From Prunella strophiata (lineage: Eukaryota; Chordata; Aves; Passeriformes; Prunellidae): a DNA stretch of 64,000 nt. The notes below the pieces were generated by a model. The model was given only the letters and a program-made list of their open reading frames with translations, had not been told where the DNA came from and made no database searches. Numbering within the stretch: position 1 is the stretch's first letter; each line of letters begins with the position of its first letter. Below, in pieces: positions 62,234 through 64,000 of the stretch. The position numbers were made by a program, and so were the translations under genes. Where the stretch lies: contig JAZBQD010000001.1 of the NCBI GenBank assembly GCA_036583965.1, forward strand, positions 21,933,569 through 21,997,568, given 5' to 3'.

Positions 62234-62330
62234 ATCCCAGAATCATTAAGTTGGGAAGAGACCTTCAAGATGGAGTCCCACTATGAACCCATAACCACCC
62301 CTAATCCATGTCCCCAAGTGCCACCACCTC
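62234..62330 (-). mobile_element. CR1 3' terminus, older subfamily
   Basis: CCCAGAATCATTAAGTTGGG, AAGAGACCTTCAAGATGGAG and CTAATCCATGTCCCCAAGTGCC are complements of the CR1 end type also seen at 56117. Confidence 0.85.
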
Positions 62331-62959
62331 AAGGGAACACCACAGCCCTGGCTGGAGGAATGGGCCCCTTATTGCCAAATGTCTCTGTAAGCACATAATA
62401 CTACAGGACCAGCCAAGAACAGGCAACATAAAGAGATTTTTAGGGCCTTCTTTGTTAGAAATGAGGCTGGATCTACATGCAGAGCTCCCAGAGCCTTGCT
62501 CTGAACACTATTTCAAATCAGGCACCACGGAAGAGATTGCAACTAGCACGCAGAACTTTCCTGATTAACTCAGCATTATTTCTTTGCCAGGCCCTGTCAT
62601 CATTGCTCATTAAAAATCATTCCCTTGCACAGCTGTCCTATTGACTTACAAAGTACTAAAGGATGTCAAAACCTGGCACAGTGTGGCTTTTGCAGACAAA
62701 AATACAACTGCTGGAACTCAATCATTAATTTCCACCTCTTTTGGGAGGCTGTGTGTTACCTGTCAAAAATATACTGCTGCAAACTGCACTGTGAGCATTA
62801 GAGACAGAGAGTGACAGTGACACCAGTCACCTCAGGTTAGCAAACACAGACACCTGGCAGGAGGCACAGCCTCAGCAGAGATTTTGGGCTAAGAAGGAAG
62901 GGATGGGGAAATGCCAGAGGGGACATTCTGGTGACAGAAGAAGTGCTGGTGCTTGGGGC
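62331..62959. other. unique sequence
   Basis: Nothing recognised. Confidence 0.45.
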
Positions 62960-63643
62960 AACCCTCTGGGATGGATCCAGGCTGGGGAGGAGCAGCTGGA
63001 GCAGCCCTGGAGAAGGAGCTGGGGGTGCTGGGGGTGAGAGCTGGGACCCAGAACCCCCCGTGCCCTGGGCTGAGCCCCAGCCTGGGCAGCAGGGGAGGGG
63101 GGGATTCTGCCCCTCTGCCCCTGTGCTCAGGTGAGACCCCACCTGCAGAGCTGCCCCAGCCCTGGGGCCAGCACAGGAGGGACCTGGAGCTGCTGCAGAG
63201 AGGCCAGGGGAGGCACCAGGGTGAGCAGAGGATGGAGCAGCTCTGCTGGGAGGAAAGGCTGGCACAGCTGGGATTGTTCACCTGGAGAGGAGAAGCTCTG
63301 GGGTGACCAAATTGTGGCCTTGCAGGGCCTGAAGGAGCTACAGGAGAGATGGAGAGAGACTTTGGACAAGGGATGGAGTGACAAGGGGGAATGGCTTCCC
63401 ACTGCCAGAGGGGAAATTTAGATGGGATATAGGGAAGGAATTGTTCCCCAGCAGGGTGGGCAGGCCCTGGCACAGGGTGCCCAGAGCAGCTGTGGCTGCC
63501 CCTGGATCCCTGGCAGTGCCCAAGGCCAGGCTGGGCAGGGCTTGGAGCAGCCTGGGACAGTGGAAGGTGTCCCTGCCCATGGCAGGGGTGGAATAGAATG
63601 AGCTTTAAGTTCCCTTCCAACCCAAACCACTCTGGGATTCTAC
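62960..63643 (+). mobile_element. longest CR1 copy of the window, about 680 bp of the 3' part
   Basis: It runs from GATGGATCCAGGCTGGGG, through AGCAGGGGAGGGG, CCTCTGCCCCTGTGCTCAGG, GTGAGACCCCACCTGCAG, GATGGAGCAGCTCTGCTGGG, CACAGCTGGGATTGTTCACC and TTTGGACAAGGGATGGAG, into the standard 3' blocks and ends CCACTCTGGGATTC. It contains the end of the ORF2 region and the 3' untranslated part. It is well preserved, so probably one of the younger insertions. Antisense frames of 142 and 274 codons across it are shadows. Confidence 0.93.
63084..63103 (+). other. G-quadruplex motif in CR1
   Basis: G runs at 63084-63086, 63092-63095, 63097-63099 and 63101-63103 with loops of 5, 1 and 1 bases fit the G-quadruplex pattern on the sense strand of the CR1 copy. 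Confidence 0.6.
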
Positions 63644-64000
63644 AACAGAAGTGAGTCAGTGCCTTACAAAAAAGTTTGAGAAGCACCTCCAGTACAAGCC
63701 AGGAAACAGCCACAACTTTTACCTGATGAAGATGATTTGAGTTCTAAGTTACACTACGTAAATTCAGTTAATTCTACATTAGCAGTAAAGGAGGATTCTG
63801 CAACAAAACAGTGCTCTTGCAGCAGGGGTGCAGATATTCTCAACTGAAAATGTTACAGAGATTTCACTGAAAGGGAATGTCCAAGTTTAAATACAGCAGC
63901 TAGTCTGTCCCAGAAGGTAAATTCCCCATTAGTGTTCTTTGAGGTAATGTTTCATTGTAGGTAAAGGCCCTTCTTCTGTTTGTTTAATTGCTATGCAATT
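63644..64000. other. unique sequence to the window end
   Basis: Nothing recognised. Confidence 0.5.

Noticed and set aside
62837..63713. Minus-strand open frames of 142 and 274 codons
   Set aside because: They are the antisense reading of the CR1 copy at 62960-63643. GC-rich CR1 3' ends often stay open on the wrong strand.
1..64000. CRISPR array, tRNA or rRNA genes, prokaryotic operons
   Set aside because: No regularly spaced direct repeats with unique spacers, no cloverleaf-like sequence I could recognise, and base composition and mobile elements are those of a bird genome.

Overview
This window looks like non-coding genomic DNA of a bird, most likely a passerine (songbird). The main evidence is about two dozen fragments of the CR1 non-LTR retrotransposon. 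Most carry the 3' end typical of avian CR1, and they sit beside LTRs of endogenous retroviruses with features I associate with songbird genomes. The rest is AT-rich single-copy sequence with vertebrate-style microsatellites. I found no bacterial, phage or plasmid features, no operons, no CRISPR array, no rRNA and no tRNA.

No protein-coding gene or exon can be supported. Most long open frames are antisense or shadow readings of CR1 copies, poly-Tyr/poly-Ile readings of a TAA microsatellite, or chance frames in unique sequence. The longest frame outside recognised repeats is 186 codons at 53602-54162. It resembles no family I know and is reported only as a doubtful candidate. Whether the window is intergenic or lies inside a large intron cannot be decided from the sequence.

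Layout: 1-9 kb holds a C-rich G4-capable tract, one LTR of family 'A/B/C' (1474-2033), an intact solo LTR with a target-site duplication (4318-4775), and a strongly altered, internally amplified copy of the A/B/C family (7222-8570). 9-13 kb holds small CR1 pieces and a third kind of LTR preceded by a polypurine tract (11755-12250). 13-27 kb holds a hairpin, several CR1 copies, the third A/B/C LTR in reverse orientation (17547-18146), and a local 0.4-kb duplication carrying a TAA microsatellite (19113-19524 and 20894-21279). 27-46 kb is mostly unique, with a second local duplication, an almost pure A/C tract and an AT-rich palindrome. 46-64 kb holds more CR1, including an old fragment from the reverse-transcriptase region (59641-60060) and the longest 3' CR1 copy (62960-63643).

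The most notable observation is the A/B/C LTR family. The copy at 7222-8570 differs from its two relatives mainly by G-to-A changes on the LTR sense strand, while most C residues are kept. Its central block, which carries the TATA-like element, is present about six times instead of once. This is what deaminase editing of retroviral cDNA plus an LTR-internal tandem expansion would look like. The reverse-oriented copy expanded a GAA-type microsatellite inside the same block. CR1 copies lie in both orientations in nearly equal number (about 12 plus, 11 minus), so they give no hint of a transcribed strand.
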